A DNA stretch of 64,000 nt. It comes from Caballeronia sp. SBC1. GTDB taxonomy: Bacteria > Pseudomonadota > Gammaproteobacteria > Burkholderiales > Burkholderiaceae. Below, in pieces: positions 26,419 through 35,407 of this stretch (position 1 is its first letter; each line of letters opens with the position of its first letter). Below the pieces are notes generated by a model. The model was not told where the DNA came from and did no database searches. It saw only the letters and a program-made list of their open reading frames with translations. The position numbers were made by a program, and so were the translations under genes. The stretch spans positions 558,001-622,000 of the forward strand of contig NZ_CP049157.1 of the NCBI RefSeq assembly GCF_011493005.1, in the 5' to 3' direction.

Positions 26419-27000
26419 TCACGGGTTTTCCGCCAGCAAGGACTTGATCTTCGCCTCGGTCTGTTCGTAGTCACCTTCGCCGAAGTGCGTGTAGACCACG
26501 TGCCCTTTCTTGTCGACCAGATAAAACGCGGGCCAATACTGGTTGTCGTAGGCGTTCCACGTTGCATAGCGGTTGTCTTGCGCCACCGGGAATGTAATGC
26601 CGAAGCGCTTGATGGCCGTCTTGACGTTGTCCGTGTTGCGTTCGAACGGGTACTCGGGCGTGTGTACTCCGACCACCACCAGGCCCTGGTCCTTATATTT
26701 CTGATTCCAGGCCTTCACGTAAGGCAGCACGTCGATGCAGTTGATGCAAGTGTAGGTCCAGAAATCGACGAGCACCACCTTGCCGCGCAACTGCTGCATG
26801 GTCAGGGGATCGCTATTGAGCCATTTCTCAATGCCGGTGAATTCCGGAGCGGTGGTGCGGGTGCCAACCGGACTTGCGACGAGACTTTCGGTGGCACTCG
26901 CCGCGGGGCTTGCAACGAGACTTGCGATTGCTGCGGCGCCGCTTGCAACGGCTGCAGCAAACAGGGCGACGGTAGCGGCGGTTTTGAGTCGGGAGAGCAT
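26419..27000 (-). CDS. periplasmic thioredoxin-like protein (DipZ C-terminal type)
   Basis: The 193-residue protein has a signal peptide of unusual Ala/Ser/Thr richness with a near-duplicated segment (SLVASPAASATESLVASP). A thioredoxin fold follows, with active site CINC in WTYTCINCIDVLPYVKAW and VGVHTPEYPFERN downstream. The fold and motif match the periplasmic thioredoxin part of DipZ-like proteins. AAAGGA precedes the start, and only one base separates it from the stop of the upstream CcdA-like gene. The two should act together, with CcdA supplying electrons across the membrane. Confidence 0.88.
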   Translation of the reverse strand: MLSRLKTAATVALFAAAVASGAAAIASLVASPAASATESLVASPVGTRTTAPEFTGIEKWLNSDPLTMQQLRGKVVLVDFWTYTCINCIDVLPYVKAWNQKYKDQGLVVVGVHTPEYPFERNTDNVKTAIKRFGITFPVAQDNRYATWNAYDNQYWPAFYLVDKKGHVVYTHFGEGDYEQTEAKIKSLLAENP

Positions 27001-27001
27001 G

Positions 27002-27718
27002 TCAGAGTCCTTTCAGGGAGGGGAAGAGAGCGGCGATCCGGGCGTAGACCAGGACGTCGTATTGCAGGTAGATCGCAAGGGCAGTGAGCATCACCAGCAC
27101 CCCGAACACCTGTTGCAGGCGGTGTGCGTGACGTGACACCAGCCTCACGCGATGGGTCATGTACTGACCGCCATAAATGATGGCGAGCATGGGAATCGCC
27201 GCGCCCAGCGCATACAAACCAAGCAACAGGGATGACCATCCGAGGTCCTGGGCCTTGACCACCAGCACCAGAATCGATGCAAGCACAGGTCCGGCGCACG
27301 GAGTCCATACCGCGCCGAGCGACATGCCGAGCACGAAGCCACCGGCGTTGCCGCTGGCGGCCTGGGTGCCCGGAGCCACCGCTGCGCCCATGCGCTGCAG
27401 CGGCTCCTGAAGCTGCGTCATCAGCCAGTCGTAGGGACGTGGCCACAGGCGCAGCAGTCCGGACAACGCCAGTAACGCAATGGCGGTGTCGCGCAGCGCT
27501 TGTTGCGCCACGTGAACCGTGCTGGATACGGCGCCCAGCAACAGCGCGAAGGACGCGAAGGTCAGGATGAAGCCGGCGATGATGAAGAGAGGCCGCACAC
27601 GATCGGGCCGCTCAACGGAGGTGCCGAGCAGGATCGGCATCACCGGGAGGATGCAAGGCGACGCAATCGTGAGCAGGCCCGCCAGCAGGGCGATAGGTGT
27701 TTCAAGCAGGTTATGCAT
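27002..27718 (-). CDS. CcdA/DsbD-like transmembrane electron carrier
   Basis: From ATG 27718 the protein has 238 residues and six or seven transmembrane helices. Two conserved cysteines lie in helix ends: TIASPCILPVMPILLG and AVWTPCAGPVLAS, the paired Cys-Pro motifs of the CcdA/DsbD transporter domain. The longer frame from 27889 adds a basic non-hydrophobic leader and is rejected. It transfers reducing power from cytoplasmic thioredoxin to the periplasm. The thioredoxin-like gene follows after one base, recreating as two genes the DipZ-type fusion. Confidence 0.9.
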   Translation of the reverse strand: MHNLLETPIALLAGLLTIASPCILPVMPILLGTSVERPDRVRPLFIIAGFILTFASFALLLGAVSSTVHVAQQALRDTAIALLALSGLLRLWPRPYDWLMTQLQEPLQRMGAAVAPGTQAASGNAGGFVLGMSLGAVWTPCAGPVLASILVLVVKAQDLGWSSLLLGLYALGAAIPMLAIIYGGQYMTHRVRLVSRHAHRLQQVFGVLVMLTALAIYLQYDVLVYARIAALFPSLKGL

Positions 27719-27908
27719 GACAGGCGTTCCAGTGGTTGGCATGGCTGTATTGGAACGCCCGCTCGTATCTGGCTTGTGTCGCCGAAACCGCCTGGGTGCA
27801 ATGTTTTGTGTCGGGGGAACACCCAGATACATTGCGATACAAAGCGCCGCATTTACTGGGCTATAAAGCAAGGGCGATGAAGCAACCATCCCTACCGCGG
27901 AGAGCCAG

Positions 27909-28280
27909 ATGAGTACCGAACTGCTGCAAGGGTCCTGTCATTGCGGGACCGTGAAATTTGAAGTCCGTAGCGCCGTCGTCCCTGCTTCGCGTTGCAATTG
28001 CAGCCTATGCCGGCGCAAGGGCGCGCTGATGACGCCGCCGTTCGCTGCGGGCGAACTGAAGATCCTGCAGGGTAACGAAGCGCTGACGCTTTACCAGTTC
28101 AATACGCGCACGGCGAAGCACTACTTCTGCAAGCATTGCGGCATTTATCCGTTCCATCAGACGCGTAAAGACCCGCAGCTCTGGCGCGTCAACATCGGTT
28201 GCCTGGAAGGCATCGATCCGTATACGCTGGAGGCCAGCGTAGCCAATGGCGCCAGCCTGTCCGTCGTGGAGGACGCATGA
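27909..28280 (+). CDS. GFA/CENP-V family zinc protein
   Basis: The 123-residue protein carries the Zn-binding cysteines of the family: GSCHCGTVKFEV, CNCSLCRRKGALM and YFCKHCGIYPFHQTR. Characterised members bind glutathione-formaldehyde adducts, but most bacterial paralogues have no proven reaction. GGAG precedes the start. The stop overlaps the start of a 46-codon gene by ATGA, and a two-component system follows. That link may be positional only. Confidence 0.88.
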   Translation: MSTELLQGSCHCGTVKFEVRSAVVPASRCNCSLCRRKGALMTPPFAAGELKILQGNEALTLYQFNTRTAKHYFCKHCGIYPFHQTRKDPQLWRVNIGCLEGIDPYTLEASVANGASLSVVEDA

Positions 28281-28417
28281 AACGGCTAATGGCGGTTCTC
28301 GCCTTCCTGGCGGGCGGACTTGCAGCGGAAATGGCGCACCCCGTGCAATGTTCGCTGGTTAACGTGAATAAGATGAATACGGTGAACCGCGTGCGCGTCA
28401 ATCGTCGGAAGGACTGA
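28277..28417 (+). CDS. small exported peptide, 46 residues
   Basis: The start overlaps the GFA stop by ATGA. Residues 4-18 (LMAVLAFLAGGLAAE) are hydrophobic like a signal peptide, followed by one Cys and a basic, Asn/Val-rich tail ending NRVRVNRRKD. It ends seven bases before the response regulator start. No family is recognised. The position, between a GFA gene and a two-component system and coupled to both, suggests it is translated. Confidence 0.5.
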   Translation: MKRLMAVLAFLAGGLAAEMAHPVQCSLVNVNKMNTVNRVRVNRRKD

Positions 28418-28424
28418 TTCACTG

Positions 28425-29165
28425 ATGGAAAACATTGACCACGTGCTGATCGTCGACGACGATCGTGGCATTCGCGAATTGCTTGCCACCTATCTCGAGA
28501 AGAACGGCATGCGCGTTTCGCTGGCGGCCAACGGCCGCCAGATGCGCACGGTCCTCGAGCAGGGTGCGCCCGACCTGATCGTGCTTGACCTGATGCTGCC
28601 CGGCGAGGACGGCCTGGTGCTATGCCGGGAATTGCGTGCGGGCAAGTTTCGCTCGGTACCGGTATTGATGCTGACCGCCCGGAGCGAGGAGGCGGATCGT
28701 ATCGTCGGGCTGGAAATGGGCGCTGACGATTACCTGTCCAAGCCGTTTGCGGTGCGCGAACTGCTGGCGCGCATCCGCTCCGTGTTGCGCCGCGCCCGCA
28801 TGCTGCCGCCCGGCATGCAGGTGACGGAGACCGCGCCGGTGATCAGTTTCGGCGACTGGCGGCTCGACACCACCGCGCGCCATCTACTCGACGCCGAGGG
28901 CACCATGGTGGCCCTCAGCGGCGCGGAGTACCGCTTGCTGCGCGTGTTCCTCGATCATCCGCAGCGCGTGCTCACGCGAGATCAATTGCTCAATCTGACC
29001 CAGGGCCGCCAGGCCGATCCGTTCGACCGGTCGATCGACCTGCTGGTCAGCCGCTTGCGACAGCGCCTGCAGGATACGGCGCGCGAGCCCCGTTACATCA
29101 AGACGCTGCGCAGTGAAGGTTATGTATTTTCGGCGGCCGTGATCATGATTGAAGGTCATCCATGA
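28425..29165 (+). CDS. OmpR-family response regulator
   Basis: The 246-residue protein has a receiver domain with acidic pocket LIVDDDRGIR, phospho-acceptor Asp in IVLDLMLPGEDG and the conserved Lys in DDYLSKPFAVRELLARI. A winged-helix domain follows, with LSGAEYRLLRVFLDHPQRVL and DLLVSRLRQRLQD. Its stop overlaps the start of the adjacent histidine kinase, so the two are a cognate pair. The stimulus is not evident from the sequence. Confidence 0.95.
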   Translation: MENIDHVLIVDDDRGIRELLATYLEKNGMRVSLAANGRQMRTVLEQGAPDLIVLDLMLPGEDGLVLCRELRAGKFRSVPVLMLTARSEEADRIVGLEMGADDYLSKPFAVRELLARIRSVLRRARMLPPGMQVTETAPVISFGDWRLDTTARHLLDAEGTMVALSGAEYRLLRVFLDHPQRVLTRDQLLNLTQGRQADPFDRSIDLLVSRLRQRLQDTAREPRYIKTLRSEGYVFSAAVIMIEGHP

Positions 29166-30481
29166 AGCTGAATGCATTGCTGCATTGGCCGCGCACGCTG
29201 TTTGCGAGGCTTGCCCTGATTCTCTTTGTCAGCCTTGCACTGGTGCAAACGCTTTCGGTCTGGCTCACCATGACGGAACGGGACCAGACCATGAATAACG
29301 TGATGATGGGTTACATCGAACGCGAGGTCACCAGCTCCGTCGCGCTCCTCGATCACTTGCCCGCTAACGAACGGGCCGAATGGCTGCCAAGGCTGGCGCG
29401 GCGCACGTATAGCTTCATTCTTGGCCCGGGTATCCCGGGTGCCCCGCCTGATGCACAGCTATCCGCGAGGGTGGCTCAATCGATTGCAGACGGCATCGGC
29501 AAGCGCTATCCGCTAACGGTCAACGCCGTGCCGGGTGAACCCGACCGCCTGCAAGTCCATCTGCAGTTGAGTGACGGCACACCTCTGACAATCGACTACC
29601 GCCCCATGCCGGGCGCGCCGCTGTCCCCGTGGTTGTCGTGGCTGCTTATCCTGCAACTGGTGGTGCTGGCCGCTTGCTGCTGGGTCGCGGTACGGCTGGC
29701 GACGCGTCCGTTAAGCCAGTTGGCGCGAGCCGCCGATACCCTGGGCCCCGACCTGAAAGCAGAGCGCCTGCCCGAAGACGGACCTGACGAAGTAGCGCGC
29801 GCGGCGCGGGCTTTCAACGCCATGCAGGACCGTATCAGGATGTACATGACCGAGCGCCTGCAGATCCTCGCGGCAATTTCGCATGACTTGCAAACGCCGA
29901 TTACCCGCATGCGTTTGCGCGTCGATGTGATGGATGACAGCGCACAAGGGGCAAAGCTGCAGCAGGACCTGCAGGAAATGGAAACGATGGTCAAGGAAGG
30001 CGTCACTTACGCGCGCACCATGCACGGTGCGACTGAAGCGCCTATCCGTATTGATCCGGACGCGCTGTTAGACAGCCTCGTGTTCGACTATGTCGATGCC
30101 GGCAAGGACGTCTCGCTCCACGGGCGAATCGACACCGCACTTGTGACGCGCCCTCAGGCGTTGCGCCGGATCGTGGGCAATCTCGTCGATAACGCTTTGA
30201 AGTTTGGCGGGGCGGCCGAGATCAGGGTTGCCGCGTCGCCGGAGGGGCGCGTGACGATCTCAGTGCTCGATCGCGGGCCGGGTATTCCGGCTAAGTCGCT
30301 GGAAGCTGTGTTTGAACCCTTCTATCGGCTGGAAGAATCGCGTAACCGCGGAACTGGCGGTACCGGGCTCGGCCTCGCGATTGCGCGGCAACTCGCTTCG
30401 GCGATGGACGCGGAGTTGTCGTTGCTCAACCGGCCGGACGGTGGCCTGGAAGCGAGGCTTGTGTTGAAATGCAGTAGATAG
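29162..30481 (+). CDS. sensor histidine kinase
   Basis: The 439-residue kinase has two transmembrane helices (residues about 12-32 and 158-180) flanking a periplasmic sensor of about 125 residues. A HAMP domain follows. The H-box is in AAISHDLQTPITRMRLRVDV, the N-box in GNLVDNALKFGG and the G-boxes in DRGPGIP and GTGLGLAIARQL. It is coupled to the preceding OmpR-type regulator. The sensor domain is short and Pro-rich, with no named fold recognised. Confidence 0.95.
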   Translation: MKLNALLHWPRTLFARLALILFVSLALVQTLSVWLTMTERDQTMNNVMMGYIEREVTSSVALLDHLPANERAEWLPRLARRTYSFILGPGIPGAPPDAQLSARVAQSIADGIGKRYPLTVNAVPGEPDRLQVHLQLSDGTPLTIDYRPMPGAPLSPWLSWLLILQLVVLAACCWVAVRLATRPLSQLARAADTLGPDLKAERLPEDGPDEVARAARAFNAMQDRIRMYMTERLQILAAISHDLQTPITRMRLRVDVMDDSAQGAKLQQDLQEMETMVKEGVTYARTMHGATEAPIRIDPDALLDSLVFDYVDAGKDVSLHGRIDTALVTRPQALRRIVGNLVDNALKFGGAAEIRVAASPEGRVTISVLDRGPGIPAKSLEAVFEPFYRLEESRNRGTGGTGLGLAIARQLASAMDAELSLLNRPDGGLEARLVLKCSR

Positions 30482-30657
30482 ATTCGGATTACTTAACAAC
30501 TTATTTTGGGTGCCGCGTGGATGGCATAGCTGTTTCGCTGGCGACCAGGAAAACGCCGCCGCGTCCCACCAACGCGACTTTGTCTGCGTGGAAGAGGGCC
30601 GTGGCGGGCATGGAATCGCCTGCGAACTCAGGCCCCCTCCAACACAGCAAGTAACGA

Positions 30658-31962
30658 TCATCTATCCGCGAGTTTTCCTGAGATAGTTCGCACCAGCAAT
30701 GCACCCAGCACAAGGCACGCGGCCACAAAATACAGGCCCATGCGATTGTCGTGCGTCGTCACGTTGAGCCATCCCACCGCATAGGGCGAGACAAAACCGG
30801 CGAGGTTACCCACGCAGTTGATTCCGGCAATCCCAACAGCCACGGAAGTGCCGGCAAGAAACGACGATGGAATGCTCCAGAACAACGATAGCGCCGACAA
30901 TATGCCCGCAGCCGCCACGCTCAGCCAGATCACCGCGAGCGTCGGATGGTGACCCACATAGCCACTCGCAGCGAATCCTATTGCACCGATCACAGCCAGC
31001 ACGGAAAAATGCATCCGGCGCGAGCGAAAGCGATCCGAGCTCATTCCAGTTAGCACGATCGCGGGAATGGCGACAAGGTAGGGAATAGCCGATAACCAGC
31101 CGATCGTCGATACGTCGCTCAACCCCGAGTCCTTGATGATCGACGGTAACCAGAAACTGATGCCGTACAAGCCGATGATCTGGCAGAAGTAGACGGCGCA
31201 GAGTTTCCAGATGTGGCGATCAGAAAGAATAGCGCCAAGGTTGTGATGCGTCGTCTTCTCTGAATCCTCCCGTTCGATCTCCCCTGTCACCTGGGCTTTC
31301 TCATCGTCGGTCAACCACTTGGCCTGCGTGGGACGATCGACCATCAAGGCCAACACCGCAATGCCGCAAAGCAGAGCCGGAAGCGCTTCGATCAGGAACA
31401 GCCACTGCCATCCCGCCATGACGGTGGAATGACTGAAGCTGCTGAGTACCCAGCCCGACAACGGACCGCCGACCACCCCTGACAACGGGATCGCAATGTA
31501 ATACACGCCGAGCGCGAACCCCCGTTTTCTCGCGGGAAACCAATAGGTCAGGTACAACATGATGCCCGGCGAGAAACCCGCTTCGGCCACGCCCAGAAAA
31601 AAGCGCGCGGTGTAAAACTGCATCGGCGTTTTCACCAGCAGCGTAAGCGCCGAAATAATGGCCCACGTAATCATGATGCGCGCGATCCAGAGACGAGCGC
31701 CAACCCGATGCAGGATCAGGTTGCTGGGCACTTCGAAAATAAAATAGCCGATAAAGAAGATGCCGGCGCCCAGACCATAGACAGCATCGCTCATGTGCAG
31801 GGCATTGAGCATCTGCAACTTGGCAAAACCGACGTTCACCCGGTCGAGATAACCGCACAAATAACACAGCACGATGAACGGCATGATGCGCCAACTGATC
31901 TTGCGGTACACATCGGTACGCGCCCCCGGCGCCACCAAAAGGGTTTCGCTGATATGGCTCAT
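30658..31962 (-). CDS. MFS transporter, anion:cation symporter type (GudP/NicT-like)
   Basis: The 434-residue protein has twelve helices. WRIMPFIVLCYLCGYLDRVN at the first helix and FFIGYFIFEVPSNLILHRVG in the motif region mark the ACS family, which takes up organic acids such as glucarate, tartrate or aromatic acids. It lies 66 bases downstream of a SAF-domain oxidoreductase gene on the same strand, so the two probably form an operon facing the LysR gene at 33590. It is the likely importer of that enzyme's substrate. Confidence 0.93.
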   Translation of the reverse strand: MSHISETLLVAPGARTDVYRKISWRIMPFIVLCYLCGYLDRVNVGFAKLQMLNALHMSDAVYGLGAGIFFIGYFIFEVPSNLILHRVGARLWIARIMITWAIISALTLLVKTPMQFYTARFFLGVAEAGFSPGIMLYLTYWFPARKRGFALGVYYIAIPLSGVVGGPLSGWVLSSFSHSTVMAGWQWLFLIEALPALLCGIAVLALMVDRPTQAKWLTDDEKAQVTGEIEREDSEKTTHHNLGAILSDRHIWKLCAVYFCQIIGLYGISFWLPSIIKDSGLSDVSTIGWLSAIPYLVAIPAIVLTGMSSDRFRSRRMHFSVLAVIGAIGFAASGYVGHHPTLAVIWLSVAAAGILSALSLFWSIPSSFLAGTSVAVGIAGINCVGNLAGFVSPYAVGWLNVTTHDNRMGLYFVAACLVLGALLVRTISGKLADR

Positions 31963-32048
31963 GTCTCCTCCGTCGTCCTTTGCCGGACGTTATAGAGTGC
32001 GGCCGGGCGGACGCCCGGCCAGATCAGTCAGGGTTGCTTATGATTCAA

Positions 32049-33428
32049 TTACGATGCGAGTTTTTCGGCTGCCACCTCTATGCCAAGTTCCTTGCGGAAC
32101 ATCGCCTCCATCTCGAGACGTACGCGTACGGCTTCCTTGGTGGTGTCGAAGGCCACGTCGCTCCAGCGAACCGGCTGCCCTGCCGCAACCGGACGCTGCA
32201 GCACCATGTTGTGCGCAAGGCCAATGGGCAGTGCGCCCTGCACCAGCGAGTCCACCGCGGGCATCAGCTTGCCGTAGACGGTGTGACCGCCCTCGCCGTC
32301 CAGCCGTTCACCCGCTCGCAGGTCACGCTTCGCGGTGGCGGCAACGTCTCCGTGGAACCCCGTGGTCGCGCCCGTGGCCTCACCGCGCACCGCAATGCTG
32401 GCAATCGATACCCCGAGTTCGAGACCGATCAGGTGATACGGCTTATACATGGCAGCGAAACGCCCGCTCTTGTCAGTCTTGAGACCGTATTGCGCAAAGC
32501 AGTCGCGGACGTAATCGGAGGGTGCTTCAAAAACGGCGTAGACGCCCCAGCGCAAGTCGCGGAACACAGGACGGCCATCGCGTTCGAGCGACGACACCAC
32601 TTCCACGCTGCCGCGATGCGGAAGGATCCCGCCCTCAGAGGCCGGGCGTAGCAACTCAGGCAGATCGTCGACGCCACAAGCGGGGAACGCCAGGCCATCA
32701 GGAGGCGGACGCAGATCGCATGCGTTCGATACCGCCGCCATTTCCAGCGCCGACTTCGTGCCATCAAGGAACGAGTTGAACATCTGGGCGTTGAAGTCGC
32801 CGGAAGCAACCTGCTCTTCCGTGAAGCCGTAGTAGCTCCAGACGGTGTCGGGGGTTGACTGATGATAGACCGGCAAGTACTTGGTGCCCTTGCCGGCACA
32901 GATGACGTTGAAGCCAATCGTGCGAGCCCAGTCCACCAGTTCCGCAATCAATGCCGGTTGATCGCCGGAAGCCATCGAATAGATGATGCCCGCCTCCGCC
33001 GCACGGCGCGCAAGTAGCGGACCGGCAAGCACGTCGGCTTCAACGTTGACCATCACAATGTGTTTCTTGTGCTTGCAGCACAGCAGCGCGTGATGGATGC
33101 CCGCTGCGGGGCTGCCCGTTGCATCGATGACGATATCGACGTGGTCACTTGCGATCATCGCGTCGGCGTCGTCAGTGATGAAGGTCGAGCCGCTGCGCAA
33201 AGCCTCCGCCCACGAACTCGCGGAATAACGCGCTTCTTCCCAACCCACACGCTGCATCGCGCCGCGTGCCCGCGCCGGCGAGAGATCGGCGATGCCGACC
33301 AGATGAATGCCCGGCGTACGCGGTGCCTGCGACAGATACATCGATCCAAATTTACCAGCGCCAATCAGCCCTACTCTGACGGGACGCCCTGCCTGGGCAC
33401 GAGCTTCGAGCTTCGCAATAAGCGACAT
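32049..33428 (-). CDS. NAD(P)-dependent oxidoreductase with C-terminal SAF domain
   Basis: From ATG 33428, with AAAGGAG upstream, the protein has 459 residues. The N-terminal Rossmann loop is VRVGLIGAGKFGSMYLSQAP. The homoserine-dehydrogenase-like catalytic part contains DIVIDATGSPAAGIHHALLC and IYSMASGDQPALIAELVDWA. A SAF-type domain follows at the C-terminus (RDLRAGERLDGEGGHTVYGK and LAHNMVLQRPVAAGQPVRW). Such proteins are often mislabelled as flagellar FlgA-like because of the SAF domain. With the ACS-type MFS gene downstream and a divergent LysR regulator, it probably catalyses a step of sugar-acid or hydroxy-acid use. The reaction is unknown. Confidence 0.85.
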   Translation of the reverse strand: MSLIAKLEARAQAGRPVRVGLIGAGKFGSMYLSQAPRTPGIHLVGIADLSPARARGAMQRVGWEEARYSASSWAEALRSGSTFITDDADAMIASDHVDIVIDATGSPAAGIHHALLCCKHKKHIVMVNVEADVLAGPLLARRAAEAGIIYSMASGDQPALIAELVDWARTIGFNVICAGKGTKYLPVYHQSTPDTVWSYYGFTEEQVASGDFNAQMFNSFLDGTKSALEMAAVSNACDLRPPPDGLAFPACGVDDLPELLRPASEGGILPHRGSVEVVSSLERDGRPVFRDLRWGVYAVFEAPSDYVRDCFAQYGLKTDKSGRFAAMYKPYHLIGLELGVSIASIAVRGEATGATTGFHGDVAATAKRDLRAGERLDGEGGHTVYGKLMPAVDSLVQGALPIGLAHNMVLQRPVAAGQPVRWSDVAFDTTKEAVRVRLEMEAMFRKELGIEVAAEKLAS

Positions 33429-33589
33429 GCTGTCTCCTTTAATCATACGGTTGAATCGCGATTCGACATGGTTCTTCGTACCGGATCGAGCCGCGCGCCT
33501 TCATCGGGGAAGAGCATGAAGGCAAAGATAGCAGCCAGCTTTTTGCAATAGAATGGGCAATTCCACAACCGCGCTGTGCAAAAACTCCC

Positions 33590-34486
33590 ATGCGAAGATT
33601 TGATTGGGATTCCCTGCAAGCCTTCCTGGCTGTCGCGCGCGCGGGGCGTCTCACTGTCGCAGCGCAGCAAATGGGCGTAGACCATTCCACGCTAAGCCGG
33701 CGAGTCGCCTCGCTTGAGGCAAGCATTGGCGTGCAGTTGTTCGAGCGGCGTTCAGTCGGTTTTTTGCTGACGCCCGAAGGCGAGCGTTTGATGACTGATG
33801 CAGAGGCCATGGAGAGCCTGGCCCTGCGCATCAACGCGCGCTTGGGCGACCCATCAGTTGGATTGACGGGGACGGTCAGAGTCGGCACGCCGGAGGGATT
33901 CGGGACCTACTTTCTTGCGCCGAGGATTGCGAAGCTCACGGCCATGCATCCCGACCTGGAGATAGAACTGGTCGCTAATCCGCGCATGTTCAGCTTGTCC
34001 AAACGCGAAGCCGATATTGCAGTCAGCATGACCCGCCCAAGTCAGGGTCGAGTTTATGCACACAGGCTCAACGACTATTCCCTTGGGGTTTATGCATCGC
34101 CTCAATACCTCGACACTCATGCACCCATCACTACGTTTCAAGATATCTTCAATCATCCGTGGATCGGCTATGTAGAAGATTTGATGTGGAGTGCTGAGCT
34201 TGATTACCTGTCGCAGATTTCCACGTCGCTCACGCCGTCCGTGCGTATTTCGAATGTGATTAGTCAGGCCGCAGCAGTTAGCGGCGGCGCGGGGATAGGC
34301 GTGTTGCCATGCTTTATCGCCCGCATCGATCCCACCCTCGTTCGCATTCTCCCCGATGAAATTTCGTTAAGCCGCTCCTACTGGCTGGTCACGCATGCGG
34401 ACTCGCACGATGTAGCGCGAGTCAAGCTCTTGGCGGATTTCATTCGCGCCGAGTGCAGCGCGTCCGGATTGTTCTGGGTGGGATAA
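33590..34486 (+). CDS. LysR-type regulator
   Basis: The 298-residue protein has the LysR winged helix: FDWDSLQAFLAVARAGRLTV and QQMGVDHSTLSRRVASLEAS. An effector-binding domain follows. It is encoded divergently from the oxidoreductase/MFS operon with 161 bases between the starts, the usual geometry for LysR control of a neighbour. It probably activates that operon in response to the transported acid. No clear T-N11-A dyad was assigned by eye. Confidence 0.92.
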   Translation: MRRFDWDSLQAFLAVARAGRLTVAAQQMGVDHSTLSRRVASLEASIGVQLFERRSVGFLLTPEGERLMTDAEAMESLALRINARLGDPSVGLTGTVRVGTPEGFGTYFLAPRIAKLTAMHPDLEIELVANPRMFSLSKREADIAVSMTRPSQGRVYAHRLNDYSLGVYASPQYLDTHAPITTFQDIFNHPWIGYVEDLMWSAELDYLSQISTSLTPSVRISNVISQAAAVSGGAGIGVLPCFIARIDPTLVRILPDEISLSRSYWLVTHADSHDVARVKLLADFIRAECSASGLFWVG

Positions 34487-34669
34487 CGCCGCTAGGACAC
34501 GCGAGCTGCCGTGCTAGCCAGCCGCTAAAGCACGCCTTCGCGCAGTGCAGCAATCAACCTGAAAATCCCGAACTTTCGACTCGGATAGGCCGCTGACGCC
34601 CACGCCGCGCTTCGCCAATATCTGCAAAAAACCTTGCACGCCTATTTTTTTCATGCTGGTATACCAGTC

Positions 34670-35347
34670 ATGAACCAGACAGAAACCAGTGAAATTCCCG
34701 AACCTTACACAAGCCTTCGCGCGTTGATCGTCGATGGATCGCTTCGCCCAGGCGAAGCACTTTCCGAACGTAGCCTCGCTGAGCGCTTGCAGGTCGGCCG
34801 AACGCCGATTCGTGAGGCAGTTAAATGGCTCGCACGCGACGGCCTGCTTGAAATCGTGCCCATGCGAGGCACGTTCGTGCGCGAGATGTCGGTGGCCGAC
34901 TTGCGCGAGATCCACGAAATGCGTCTTGCGCTAGAGGGGATGGCGGCGTTCCTTGCAGCGCGCCATGGCCCCTGCGCTTCGCTTGATGAAGCGGCAGCGG
35001 GACTGCAAGCGCTGGTAGCAGGAGTCAATGCCGGCCGTGCACTCGACGTTGACGACGCGCAGAGCATTGGCTGGGCATTTCACGACGCCATGTTCGAATG
35101 CGCCGACAACGGGCGCTTGCGGCAGACCTATCGAAACCTGCGCGATCAGAGCGGTCTCGCGTTGCGGCGCGTTGAACGCTACAGCGCCGAGCGGACGAAA
35201 CAGGCGGTGCTGGAGCACTTGGCAATCTACGCGGCGATTCAAGCCGGCGACGCTGAAGACGCTCGCGGACTCGTCTACGGCCACCTTGAACGCGCGATGC
35301 AAATTCGCCTGAAGTTTCTCGCGCACACGAGTGACGAGCGGACGTAA
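34670..35347 (+). CDS. GntR/FadR-type (FCD) regulator
   Basis: From ATG 34670 the protein has 225 residues. The winged helix contains LRPGEALSERSLAERLQVGR and TPIREAVKWLARDGLLEIVP. The helical FCD domain carries conserved metal- or effector-binding His residues (IGWAFHDAMFECADNGRLR). It precedes the dicarboxylate/amino-acid symporter and aldolase genes on the same strand by 60 bases and is probably their regulator. Members of this group answer to small organic acids or amino acids. Confidence 0.9.
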   Translation: MNQTETSEIPEPYTSLRALIVDGSLRPGEALSERSLAERLQVGRTPIREAVKWLARDGLLEIVPMRGTFVREMSVADLREIHEMRLALEGMAAFLAARHGPCASLDEAAAGLQALVAGVNAGRALDVDDAQSIGWAFHDAMFECADNGRLRQTYRNLRDQSGLALRRVERYSAERTKQAVLEHLAIYAAIQAGDAEDARGLVYGHLERAMQIRLKFLAHTSDERT

Positions 35348-35407
35348 CCGTCCTCTGCGCCGCTCAAGTTAGTCACGTCACTCATCACCTGTCCCAGGAG
35401 AATAGTC

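Noticed and set aside
26308..27087. 259-codon plus-strand open frame
   Set aside because: It lies antisense to the thioredoxin-like gene and shows no domain of its own.
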